Assembly (NCBI GenBank): GCA_963210315.1
Contig: OY723243.1
Location: 1,054,001-1,118,000 of the forward strand
Length of the DNA stretch: 64,000 nucleotides
Reading direction: 5' to 3'
Origin: Rhynchopus euleeides
Lineage: Eukaryota; Euglenozoa; Diplonemea; Diplonemida; Diplonemidae
The notes under the pieces were generated by a model. It ran no database searches and had not been told where the DNA came from. It saw only the letters and a list, made by a program, of their open reading frames with translations. Within the stretch, counting starts at the first letter, position 1; each line of letters starts with the position of its first letter. A program made the translations under genes and the position numbers. Of the stretch, positions 1-10,004 are shown piece by piece.

Positions 1-1290
1 GCGGGAACGGCCCGTAGAAACCATGATTGTCGACCACACAGCCCCACCCGGAGCTGCTGGCATCCGAAAAAACCGCGACCTGCCTGGTCAGAGGGGGTTG
101 CCACATCTGCCACTCGTTCAGCTCAAGCGTTGCCAGCTCGGTCCTCATGACTTGCCTGCATTCGATGGGGAGGAGCGCCGGAGCATCCCAGAAACCGCCG
201 GTCATCTCGCCCGCCTCTGCTCGCCCGGCTCTCGCCGTGTCAGACATCCAACGAAGGATGGTTGTGAGGTGCGCCAGCCGGAGTTTGAGTACATGTGCCC
301 TCCAGACCAGGCAGCCGCACAGCCGCCACCACAGCCGCATTGGGAGGTGACCCTCCATATCCAGTTCGCGGGCAGCATCACGCACCTTCTCGACCCACGC
401 AGGGGCCAGTCTCCAGCATTTGTCCCGCAGGTCAAGCTCCATGCCGAGGAATTCCCCCCGACTGCGTATTGGGGTAGTGTCGCCGATGATCACCCGATAC
501 CGCCCGCACAGGGCCCGGAACGACTCCGCAGCTCGTTGTAACAGCGCCGCAGATGTGGAGGCGAACAGCACGTTGTCTACCCATGTGATGTGGTCCACCC
601 CACTCGCTGCAGCCCCCGCCAGTGTTACCGATGTTGCCTGTGCTAGTTGGGGACTGCCCGTGTAGCCCATGGCCAGGCGACGCATGCGCAAAACCTTGTT
701 TCCCGCCCTGAAGGAGAAGAACCGTCGTGACTCAGCAGGGAGCTCCAGCTGGAAAAAAAATTGGCAAAGTCAAAGTCGCAGAAAAGGGTGTTGCGCATCA
801 TGGTGTCGATGATCTCGGCGTAGGACGGGAGGTGGCACGGAGGCAGGGACACAGACGCCAGACACAGGTTCAGCTGCTTGCAACTCAGGATAAAGCGCAG
901 GAAACCCGCCCGCTTCTTTGCGACGGTGAATGCCCCCGAGTAGAGGGGCCTCGGTGAGGCTTTAGAATCCTGTCGAGGCGCTGGTTCGGCGATGTGCCCG
1001 TTCAGAAGGTCCGGCACCAGAGGCGTGAGGAGTGCGTTCGTGGGGCCCCGCATCCTACCACTCTGTTCCGTTGCATGCTGCTTCAGAAAGTCTGGGGAGA
1101 TACATCGGAAGTGTCGGGCTAGGTCGGGGAAATCAGCGAGGAGGGTCGAGGTATCGATGGGGTCCGAGGGCGCAGGGCTGATCTGGCCATCATAACAGGC
1201 TTTTGGAGCGCGCGTGCCGCTAGTCGAATCAAACCAGGCCGCCGCATAGTCGTACCCCCGGAGCAGCCGGGTCAGCGTGACAGCCACTCC
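1..1290 (-). pseudogene. Reverse transcriptase-RNase H of the YR retroelement, frameshifted
   Basis: The minus strand encodes RT fingers (GAFTVAKKRAGFLRF), motif A (CDFDFANFF), then in another frame motif B (RLAMGYTGSPQLAQ), motif C (WVDNVLFAS, the usual VDD changed to VDN), a post-C block (GEFLGMELDLRD) and the start of RNase H (FSDASSSGWGCVVDN), which runs off the window. The frame changes at a run of eight A on the plus strand (753-760); one extra base there would restore continuity. It is therefore a broken copy, a sequencing slip in a homopolymer, or a slippage site. The ORF overlaps the upstream YR frame. VDN in place of VDD is unusual and may lower activity. Confidence 0.82.
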
Positions 1291-1856
1291 GTCGCCCCCG
1301 CTGACACCACCGTTGAGCCCCACGTGGTTCGATCCGTGTACTGCCGGGTTGTCTCCACGTTGCGATGGCGGCCCAGGGCCTGGGCTGCCTGCTCTCCTGC
1401 TATCTCTGCCGTGTGGGAGAGGGTGGCGTGTCGCACAAGGTGGGGCGTCACCCCGAGGTGGGTCTTCGTAAAGCTGAGGTATGTCCGGTACTCCAACTCG
1501 GGGAACACGTAGCCCTCGGGGGTTGTGCTTCCCACCCTGTTGAGGAGACTGCTCGCCACCTCCGCCGATCGGGGAAAGCTCAGTGTTTGTCCGAGGGACT
1601 TGCGATCTGTCTTGCCGCCCGCCAAGGTGATCACGATCCTCTCCCCCTGCACCCGCACATGCTTCGCCCGAAGCCGGACCAGGTCCACAAACCGTGCACC
1701 GATACTGACCTGAAGCAACAGGGCGTGATGATCGACTGTCTGGCCCGACCTCGCTGCACTGAGGATGGTAGCCACCGGGGGTGTCGCTGCCCGCTTGGCC
1801 TCCAGCCGGTCGAACTCTTGAACGATTTGAACGATTTTTGGCCGTGCTCGTAGCAT
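1272..1856 (-). CDS. Tyrosine recombinase (YR) of the retroelement
   Basis: A 194-codon minus-strand frame with the catalytic layout of the phage-integrase/tyrosine-recombinase fold: the first Arg in GARFVDLVRLRAKHV (about residue 54), then HLVRHATLSH (His-x-x-Arg), then ALGRHRNVETTRQYTD with the second His and the nucleophile Tyr. It would integrate the element's DNA without a DDE integrase. The N-terminal core-binding domain seems short; it may start further upstream across a frame break or have been cut by the neighbouring LINE insertion. It overlaps the RT frame downstream. The first ATG is at 1856. Confidence 0.8.
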   Translation of the reverse strand: MLRARPKIVQIVQEFDRLEAKRAATPPVATILSAARSGQTVDHHALLLQVSIGARFVDLVRLRAKHVRVQGERIVITLAGGKTDRKSLGQTLSFPRSAEVASSLLNRVGSTTPEGYVFPELEYRTYLSFTKTHLGVTPHLVRHATLSHTAEIAGEQAAQALGRHRNVETTRQYTDRTTWGSTVVSAGATEWLSR

Positions 1857-2180
1857 TCCCCGTAGAGGGGGTCGCTATTTCGTGTTCTCCTGGCCGCACG
1901 GAGGCATTGCCTTACGTCGCCTCTTCCTCTTTTCCTTTGGTGGTGTGTTGGTCTGGCACAGAGGGCGGGACCGTGCTGATATGCACAGTGACGACTCTCC
2001 CTTTTGTTTTGTGCCCGCCTCCACCGAGATTCGGCTGATGCCTCTCAGACTGGGGGCGGGCGGTCGCCGACGCTGACGCGCCTGGCGGCCTGTGGTAAGT
2101 GACGTGGGGCTGGGATGGGGGGGGGGGGGGGTGCTGGGAGGTCGGGCCGAAGCCCTTGTTCTCTGATGATGTTATTTGGT

Positions 2181-3530
2181 TCACGCGTTCAGGTAGTCCT
2201 TCTCGCCGTGCTCCGTTACCCCTGCCTCGGCCAGGTAGCGCAGCGCCTCCTTGCAGTTGTGCAACAGCAGGTTGTGCACGTTTGTGGCTGTGAGGTGGTG
2301 TCGGGCCGACGCTGTCGCGGGGCAGCCGAAGAAGAGGTGCTTCAGTGAGACCCCAGGCGGGGGGTGGCCCGGCGCATGCTTCAGGCAGGGTTGGCAAGGT
2401 GGTTGTGCCGTGCCCGGGATGTCATGGTCGTAGACCAGGCGGTGGTGGTCGGCCCGGAGTCGGCGGATGGTGGTTTCCCCTAAGCGGGTGAGTCCCTCCA
2501 TGCGGAGGTCGGGGCGTTGCAGTCGCGTCTCCCCGATTCCCGAACGGTACGCGTACACGCTGTCCGTGCGGGGCACCGTTGCGTCGTTGTAGATGTGTCG
2601 GCGGAGGACGACACGAGCCGACGCGAGGCTAACCGGTTCCATCTGCGGCCGGAAGGCACCGATTTGCGCCTGTTTGTCAGCGAGTTCGTTCCCTGCTACC
2701 CCAACGTGTGACGGGATGTAGCGGAGGTGGGTGGTGACATCGTGGGTTTGGGCGAGCTCGTTCAACCACCTCCAGATGTCCCATTCGGTGGATCCTCTCG
2801 CTCGCTGCGGGCCGCTCAGCAGCGCGTTCAGTGCGCTCTGCGAGTCTGTGAGGATGGCGATCGTTTCGCCTGGGGATACCAGGGTGCATAGGTGAGCGAG
2901 GGATTCTCTGATGGCCACCAGCTCCGCCTGGTAGCTGATGCAGCGGAGTCCTGCCGGCCAGGCGAGCTTTTTCCTGAGGCGGCCCTCCGGCATGCTGTAC
3001 ACCGCTGCTCCTGCGCCGCCCTGCTGTTGCCGCGATGTGGAGTTGGAGACTGACCCGTCGGTGTACACATGCCAGGCGCATGTCGGGAGGGCCTGGATGG
3101 TCTGCTCTGCCAGGTCCCGGAGGGTGTCTTTCGGGGTGGCGGCCTTTGGGGCGGTGAGCCCCGGCAGCGTCGCCAGGATGTGTACTCGTGGCAGCACCAG
3201 GTTCCATTCCCAGGGGGGGATGGGGTGTGCTGCATGCAGGGGGGCCAGCAGGGGGGTGCGCCCGTCGACCTTCGAGTATTTCACCAGACTCCGTGCCTGA
3301 TGTAGCCAGCTGCCTCCCGTGTTCCCGGTGTTTAGTTGCGCCCGGTATCCTGGGGAGTGGGGCACGCGGCGGAAGCGTTCGTGGTCTGTGCACACCGCGA
3401 CCTTGAAGTCGAGGTCGAGGTCTCGCAGGTGTGATTCCCAGAGGAGCTTTGCCGTGCTGGTGTTCTTCATACAGCCCGTGATGATCAGGGCTGCCATGCG
3501 GTGGACATCTCGCAGGCGTTTCGATTTTCA
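2181..3530 (-). pseudogene. 5'-truncated non-LTR retrotransposon (ingi/L1Tc-like), RNase H and zinc-knuckle tail
   Basis: The frame opens with the region just after RT in LINE polyproteins (RLRDVHRMAALIITGCMKN) and continues to an RNase H domain: YTDGSVS (first Asp), YQAELVAIRESL (Glu), LTDSQSALNALL (Asp), and YIPSHVGVAGNELADKQA (distal His/Asp). A C-terminal CQPC-x-KH...C cluster matches the zinc motif at the end of trypanosomatid L1Tc/ingi ORFs. The RT domain itself is missing; a stop lies immediately upstream near 3530, so this is a 5'-truncated copy. No poly(A) tail follows the stop at 2181. It lies between the gag-like ORF and the YR ORF and may have inserted into the VIPER-like element. 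Confidence 0.85.
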
Positions 3531-3957
3531 GGAAACCACTGCGCATACTTACAAAATCAGCGCGAGAAATTTTTTTTCACACCCCCCCAAAAAATGTACC
3601 TCATCATGAGCCCCGTTTTTTTCTTGATGATCGGGAAAACACTGGATATGGTTACATTCAGAAGGGATTTTTGTTGAGAAAACCTCTCTCTCTCTTCTTC
3701 TCTCGACCCCATACCCAACGACTTTGCGGAAAAAAATTTTAACAGAGCATCGGACAAAGAATATAAAAGCCTGAGCCAGACAGTTGACCCAAAGATCTCG
3801 TCTGTCTCGAGTTTGCAAAACGGTGGTGCGGAATGCGGCGGAGTGGGTGGGTGGGGGGGTGTCACACGCGAGTAGCAGGGCATTAGTTTGGGCTGGTTAT
3901 CCGGTTATGATAACCAGGATTTGGAGAAACCTGGTTATTTTAAAAAATAAAAAAAAG

Positions 3958-4245
3958 TCAAAATTCTGGCTCGGAACCGGGGTTTTTCCTTACCAAGAAA
4001 CCTGCTGCGCTCGCCCCACCAAGCCATAGTACGACACGACCCGCATCCGCCCTCTTCAGCACCGAGAGGAAAGGCTGAGGGGAGGCGTATGCGCTGCGTA
4101 TCCTCTTCAACGTCAGGTCCTTCAGATCCTCGATCGCGTCCGGTTCGATCCCTTCTTTCTTTCGCGACTTGATACGGTCGAAGACCGGCCGCCACTGCTC
4201 GTACACAGGGGGAGGGGGGGGAGGGTTTGCCAGGGTTGGAGTCAT
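3958..4245 (-). CDS. Small ORF downstream of the gag-like ORF, function unknown
   Basis: A 95-codon minus-strand frame starting at an ATG after a proline run, with a charged helical stretch (YEQWRPVFDRIKSRKKEG, DLTLKRIRSAY) and a small hydrophobic patch. It is not recognised. Its position, 89 bp after the gag-like ORF on the same strand, suggests it is the start of a second element ORF, perhaps the N-terminus of the recombinase cut off by the LINE. The last ten residues run into AT-rich sequence (3880-3960) and probably lie past a break. It may not be expressed. Confidence 0.3.
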   Translation of the reverse strand: MTPTLANPPPPPPVYEQWRPVFDRIKSRKKEGIEPDAIEDLKDLTLKRIRSAYASPQPFLSVLKRADAGRVVLWLGGASAAGFLVRKNPGSEPEF

Positions 4246-4333
4246 GCACGGGGCGGGGGGATGGAGTTGGGGGGGTGGGGGGAGGGGTTGAGGGGAGGGG
4301 AGGGAGGGACAAGGAGGGAGGCACAGGCGGCTG

Positions 4334-5371
4334 TCACTTTCCCGCCTGCCGAGGGCCCCTGTTGTTGAACAGCTGGATGGGGCGCCTCTGCGGGTAGGGG
4401 TTGCTGCGGTGTTGATGGTGGGGCGGCGGGGGTGCAGGCTTCGCCTCCTTTGCCTCCTTTGCCTTCAGGTCGCTCGCTGCGACTGCCCGTGCGTCTCCTT
4501 CAATTCGAACCTGCCATTCCGCAGAGAACTTGGTCCAAGCCATGCGCTTGGCCTTGTCCTCGTAGTGTCTCCTCGCCCCCAAACCGAGCGAACCCAGTTT
4601 GATGGCTTGGAGGGTCACTACATTTTTATGCAACAGCTCCATGGCCGTGCTGTCTGGGGCCGCCCCGTCCCGGCACATCCTGAATCCCAAATCCAGGTTG
4701 TCGAATGCCGTAAGGCCTTCCCGCACATGGAAAGCGTTGGGGTCGCCATTCTGCAGGCCCGACTCGTTGAACGACACCGCACACTTGGAGCGCAGCATCA
4801 TCCGGCCGGCCTCGCTCTGCACCGCAGACGTCCACGTGACAACCCGCTGGATGTCAATGGCACCCACATCACGGCTAGCCCTGTCCCGGCGCAGCTCAGC
4901 CTCCAGGTTGGTCACCTTCCTCACCATGAGGAGGATCACTTCCTTCAGCCTCTGCGAGTCCATGTCATCCAGGAACTCCAGGTTTCCCCATCCCTCAGTA
5001 TTGTGGCCGGCACCATCAGGGTGCACAGTCACTGGTGGGAGGAGCCCCGCCTCCGGGCGGGGCTCGCTCTTGGACCCCTCATGGATTCAAGAGCAGACGG
5101 GGCACACACGCCTCCCGTCCTCCCTGGCCACCTGGAACGCCCGCAGCGTTCCTTCCGGGAGGAGCTGTTCCATACAGCTGGTGTACTCCCCGAGGCCACA
5201 CACCGCACAGTTCCCTGCAACCGGCCCATCATGGGCGGTGGTGCATTCGGGGAACGCGCACCCTTCCTTAGGTGCCACCGGCTCGTACCCGTTCACCAAT
5301 TGGAGAGGCATCAGGTTGTCTACATCGATGTCGCGCACTCTGAAGCGCTCGGCAGTCCTTGGGGCAGCCAT
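4334..5371 (-). pseudogene. Gag-like ORF with N-terminal zinc cluster, split by one in-frame TGA
   Basis: From the ATG at 5371 a 94-codon frame ends in a cysteine-rich module (NCAVCGLGEYTSC ... VCPVCS). The same frame resumes right after the TGA at 5089-5087 and stays open to the TAG/TGA at 4334, giving 345 codons in total. The second half has a coiled-coil-like segment (SQRLKEVILLMVRKVTNLEA), a helical core, and a basic, proline- and histidine-rich tail, as expected of a nucleic-acid-binding Gag. The downstream half has no ATG near its start. A CGA-to-TGA change would explain the break; readthrough is the alternative. Assignment to the VIPER-like element rests on position. Confidence 0.5.
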
Positions 5372-5479
5372 GGTGTGAGTGCGGGTGTGTGTGTGTGAGG
5401 GGGAAAATGTGTTGCACAAGCGGATCTTTTTGTTTGTGCGCACCTGTACGTGTATGGGTGTCCATACGTGCGCTGCCAA

Positions 5480-8400
5480 CAGTCTTTTTTACCGTGACCT
5501 GAGCAGGTTATAGCAGAAAAAAAATGTCACAAAAACACCGAGGGGCACCAGCAGGAAGGACGAAATAGGAAAAAAGCCACCCCCACCCAACTCCCCAACC
5601 GCAGCCCCCCCCCCCCCCGACGCACACTCGCGCAGCAGGAATGCGGGGTCCCAATAAAACGTGATCACCGGACACGGGCCCTTGCAATGATACTCTGAAG
5701 GGTGGCGCACCGTGGTGTGACCATTAAACACTTTGAAGACGTTGAAGGGGGTCCAGGGGGGAGATGACTACTCCCTGGGAGGGGATTGGCCTTCCCGTTC
5801 TGCGGCGCTGTGTGTGTCAAACTGCGCCACTTTGAAACCGGTTCTGTGAGGCACATCACAGTGTGCGCCACACTATCTGTGCACCCCGCTGGATCGTGAC
5901 GTGAAGTGACAGCAAATCCATGCCGAAACTCGTTTTTATTTGGAACGCAGATCCTCCACACTTTGTGCACACCACTCCCCAGTCTGATGAAGCGGTGTGA
6001 GTGGGGTCGCAAGATCCCAGCTAAAGGCACAGAAAGGCTTCCCCGGTTGGCTCCGCTGAACGATCGAAATACAAACTGGGGGGGGGGGGGGGTGAGAGGG
6101 AGAGAGGGGGTTTCGTGCAGGCACTGCCAACTCAACGAAAACAGGGGGAGGGGCGATGGCAATAGAATACGAACAAAAAACAGTGGGGGGGTATGGACCC
6201 CGGGGTGGAGTATGGACAAAGAGGGATCCGGGGGGGGGGGGGGGTCATTGCTCTGATTGCCAATGTGTGTCCAGCCTGCCCACAATAAATTCTCATGGCA
6301 TCACCGTTCTTCAGCGAGATGGTGACGCAAGCCATGCCTTGATGTATTTCCAACTGGCACCTTGGTAGCCTTGCTGGAAGACATGGAACAGTGTAGCTGG
6401 CACACACTTTCGATGTTCCTTCGCAAATCCGATGTTTTGTGTGTTTGAGCCGGTGGGGATCAAAATTACTTCAAATACCTCCACAAAAGGGGGGCTTCGG
6501 GCTGCGTCAAATCTGTGTTAGTTTGACACCTGACTTGTGAGATGGCTTTCTCACAGTGCTGCACTCAGAGCGAAGCCCCCCTGAAGGGATGAAATATGCC
6601 CCGGTTGGTTCGGCAGAGAGGAGGGGGAGGGGAGAGGGGAGCGAAGAGGGTTTGGCAACACTCACCTCGCCGCAACAGCCGACAGAGGTAGAATGTTGCA
6701 GCCAAAACCCCCTGTCGCACCCCACCCACCCACCTCATCCAAGACAAACCTAGACATTGGGTCAATCACACCAAATGCCGCGTTCTTCGTGATCTTCGCG
6801 GCTCTTGGTGAGAATGAAGAGGACATCTGCTATTTTTTTTCGCTGCTGTTTCGGGACTGCAAAAAAAAAACTCGAAACAAAGAAAGCTCTTCCAGCCTGC
6901 TCCACATAAAAAAAACTAGGATTCTGTACTCAGCCCAATCGACGGTTTCCCCTTTGATATCCGGGATACACACCCAGCGAGCACACAACAGCCCAAACAA
7001 AGCTGTGTCTGTGTGTGCGTGGGTGGTTTCCACACATGCGCACGATCCAGACACAGACTAGGGTTGGGAAAGACACGCCCCTTCAACCAGGGTTGTGCAG
7101 CGCGGCGTGCATCAGATGTAGGAAAAACATCAGGCGATAAGCGGGGCCGGCAGAACAAGGCGGCCTGGCCGGGTTTGCGGACAAATCACGAGGCATGGGA
7201 ACACGAAGAAAAGAACCCCGCTGCTGCCTCGACCTACCGGCACCGACCCAGAGATGTGGGAGAGGGGGCATGTCAGTCATGGGCCTGAGGAAGTGTGTTG
7301 CCCACGCCCAGTCTGTTTGTGGGCATGCGCATCTTCCTGCATTGAAGTTGACAGAAGAATCTGATTTCTTTTTGTACTGCGCGCACGAGCGGGTGCAGGG
7401 TGTTGTGGCCGGGGGCAGTCTCTGGTTTTTCTATTTGGCGTTGCTTCAACACACTGCACTGCACTGCATCGCGGCTTCTCCACATGGACAAGGTTGTTCA
7501 ATGGTTGTTAGGGAAAATGGGAAAATGAACATCGCCCTCCTATGGGACACCTTGTGTGACATTGAATCAAATCGCCCAGGCCAACGAAAGGAAAGATAAC
7601 GGGGGGTGTGCATATGGCAAAATATAACAAATATAACAAGTATCAGAGGTGTGTGTGAGTGTCTGCATCTTACATTTCCATCCTATTTTTCCTTGGCGCC
7701 GACAGCACCAAAAGCTCGCTCTCCGAGACACATTGCTGCATCGACACGCTGTTCTAGTGGAGCTCTCCGAAAAGGGCACCGTTCTGCAAACATGTGGAAC
7801 ACGTTTATCCCAGTGAGCTGACCAAGAGCGCCTCCGTTCCCCCATGCGTCTACGAAAAGGAACGCCAGGTCCTACCGATTAACTCGATACGCCCTGAAGC
7901 CCCCCCCCACCTTCACTACCCTTGCCCACCTCTAAGTTCGGTGTGCTGTTGCATTTTGGCATGAAATGGTGTCCCGGAACCGCGACCGCAAGGACACGGG
8001 GACACCATGCGGTGCTGTACTGATGGTGAAGGGCACGAGGCCACGCTTAGCATTTTGTCTTTAGTCAATTCGACCCAACACACACACACACTGTCACACA
8101 CGGCACGGTTTTTAAAATATGCATGGCAGGTATCACCACGCGAGGCTACCCTCTCGAGGTCATGTGAATTGATCATTCTTTTTTCCATTTTCCAGATCGA
8201 TATCGCAACATCACAGCAAAAAAACTACAGGCTCGACGAACGAGCCACTGAGAGACTCCGCGCAGAACTCGCCGAGTGCTTTGAACCAAAACGCATAGGG
8301 TAGGAATGCCACCAGGCGGGGAGGAAGGGGAGCGGTTGGGAGGAGGAAGGGGAAGAGGGAGGTCGTTTGTTTGCTTTTTTTGACGAATATAACTTATCAA

Positions 8401-8608
8401 CAGATGCCGTCGAGCCCCACCACCGGCTCACCACGCATTGAGAGGGGGGCGGGGAGCGGAGGGGGCTAATCACACTGCCTTGTGTGGCAACCGGCTCCAG
8501 CAGTATAATTTTGCTGATACCTGCCGGCAGGGCCCCTCGCGACTCCTCGCTGCGCCATCACTCCACCACAGGCGGGATTGCAGATGCCTCGCTGTCGGCG
8601 CTTAGAGC
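5480..8608. other. Intergenic, no supported gene
   Basis: No frame here shows a recognisable domain; the longer open frames are proline/low-complexity readings of C- and G-rich DNA. It holds several mononucleotide tracts (C near 5608, G near 6080 and 6231) and a short CA tract near 8080. Small exons or an unrecognised gene cannot be excluded. Confidence 0.5.
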
Positions 8609-8971
8609 CTAGAGGGATGCGAGCATACGCTTCTCGCTCTCAGGGATGTACGCGTCGTGGTCCTCCAGGCAGCCATCCCCCTCGAAGTCAACCGGGTAGA
8701 GGAAGTTGCGGAACTCCGAGATAGAGACCTTCCCGTCGTGGTTCTCGTCCATCGCATCGACAACCTCCTGCAGCTGCTCGGCTGTGAGGTTGCAACCCTG
8801 TTTCCGCAGCAGGTCGTCAAGGTGGTTGATCTGCACGTACCCATCACGCACCACCCGGTCCAAGTCACCCTCAGCACCGATCGCCTTCTGCACCTCGCTC
8901 AGGTTCACGTGGGACCGGATCTGCATCACCGGCGCACGCATCGCCGACACACGCATCGCTGTGCGGAACAT
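8609..8971 (-). CDS. Small EF-hand protein with mitochondrial-type presequence
   Basis: A 120-residue protein from the ATG at 8971. The first 22 residues (MFRTAMRVSAMRAPVMQIR...) are basic, free of acidic residues and amphipathic, as in a mitochondrial presequence. One canonical EF-hand loop is present, DENHDGKVSISEF (D-x-N-x-D-G-x-x-S-x-x-E), preceded by LTAEQLQEVVDAM. A weaker second loop candidate, DFEGDGCLEDHD, follows. A calcium-binding regulatory role is likely; the partner is unknown. An AG lies directly before the ATG (CTAAG) and another 9 nt upstream (CACTCAG). First host gene of the minus-strand array. Confidence 0.75.
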   Translation of the reverse strand: MFRTAMRVSAMRAPVMQIRSHVNLSEVQKAIGAEGDLDRVVRDGYVQINHLDDLLRKQGCNLTAEQLQEVVDAMDENHDGKVSISEFRNFLYPVDFEGDGCLEDHDAYIPESEKRMLASL

Positions 8972-10004
8972 CTTAGCTGAGTGCCTTGTGATGCAAAGAA
9001 TCGAGAAGGGCTGCCAAGCTGGGTTCGCCGCAAAGTAAATCAACAGAAAGGTGGGCGGTGTGTGGAGTTTGCTTCGGTGGGCAGTGGGTAGCTCTTCCTT
9101 GCCGGCGGGTGTGTATTGTCTGGAGCAATAAGACCTGCAAGGGGGGGTGGGGTGTGGTGATGGGTGATGCAAATCCCAAAGCTGGTAATAAAGTTAGCAA
9201 TGTGTGCAGTGTGCGATGAGGCATGACGAGCGGGGGGGTGGGGGTTGGGAAGGAGGAGTGTGCCTGGGGGGCGGGGGTCACCTGTTCTGGCAATCGGGCG
9301 GCAAGGCCCTTGCGGCCAACGCGGGCTACGTCACGCGCAACATGGCTGAGAAAGGGCGACGCCTCGCCCCAGAGCCACCCACAACACCGCATCACCTCCC
9401 AACCACCGCACACCCACACTTGGAATGGGTAACCTGTGATCTAAACCGTACCCACCCACCTCCACCCCCAAGTGTATCAGGGAAGTCGGGTATATTTGAA
9501 CACATTGGGCGGCCGCTGAACTTGACTGAATCTAACCCCACACGCGGGAAGTTGGGGGGTTGGGGGTGACATGTTCGTGGTAGGGTACGCAGGCCCAGTT
9601 GGATCTGGACACACTGCGCATTTCTTGGCCCGAGCCTGGATGTGAACTCAGTGGTGAAGTTGACCTCCACCTCCTCCAGACTTAGCCCGACAAACTCATA
9701 CATCCTGACAAAGGGGGCGCGATTGACTCTGTGCCAGAAAACCATGCCAGTGCCGGCACAGTCGACTCTGCCAGTGCATCTCCCTTTTCCGCCCTTTCAG
9801 TGAGGGCTCCCACCCGGCCCACCCATCCCCGACCCCAAAGCCAGGCAAGTCTTTCGACTGGTTGTTCTGGCTTATATGCGTTCGCCCATCGCCCCACCCA
9901 CCCCTCTCCTGCGTTGAGGGTTTAAAACGGTGACGTCTATCCACGTTAGCCTGGGGGTGCTGCCCTGCTTGAGGGCAGCGGGGGGTTAGGGATATATGCG
10001 CATG
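8972..10004. other. Intergenic, nothing recognised
   Basis: About 1 kb between the EF-hand gene and the end of the proline-rich gene. The minus-strand frames that extend the EF-hand reading upstream are pyrimidine-rich and look like leader sequence. No RNA gene or repeat seen. Confidence 0.5.

Larger units (their letters stand above)
1..1925 (-). mobile_element. VIPER-like tyrosine-recombinase retroelement (partial, runs off left edge)
   Basis: Read on the minus strand, a tyrosine recombinase comes first, followed by an overlapping reverse transcriptase and then an RNase H that is cut by the window edge. DIRS and Ngaro elements carry YR last; the trypanosomatid elements VIPER and TATE carry YR before RT-RH, so the order fits that group. 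The upstream limit is soft: homology with a relic at 29485-29600 reaches about position 1925. Termini and split direct repeats are not visible. Clear on domain content, moderate on subfamily. Confidence 0.8.

Noticed and set aside
1-1925. DIRS or Ngaro element
   Set aside because: YR lies before RT, not after RNase H.
4409-5398. 329-codon plus-strand open frame
   Set aside because: Antisense to the gag-like ORF; composition matches a shadow frame.
5665-6285. 206-codon minus-strand frame
   Set aside because: Proline/serine low complexity through G/C tracts, no domain or acceptor.
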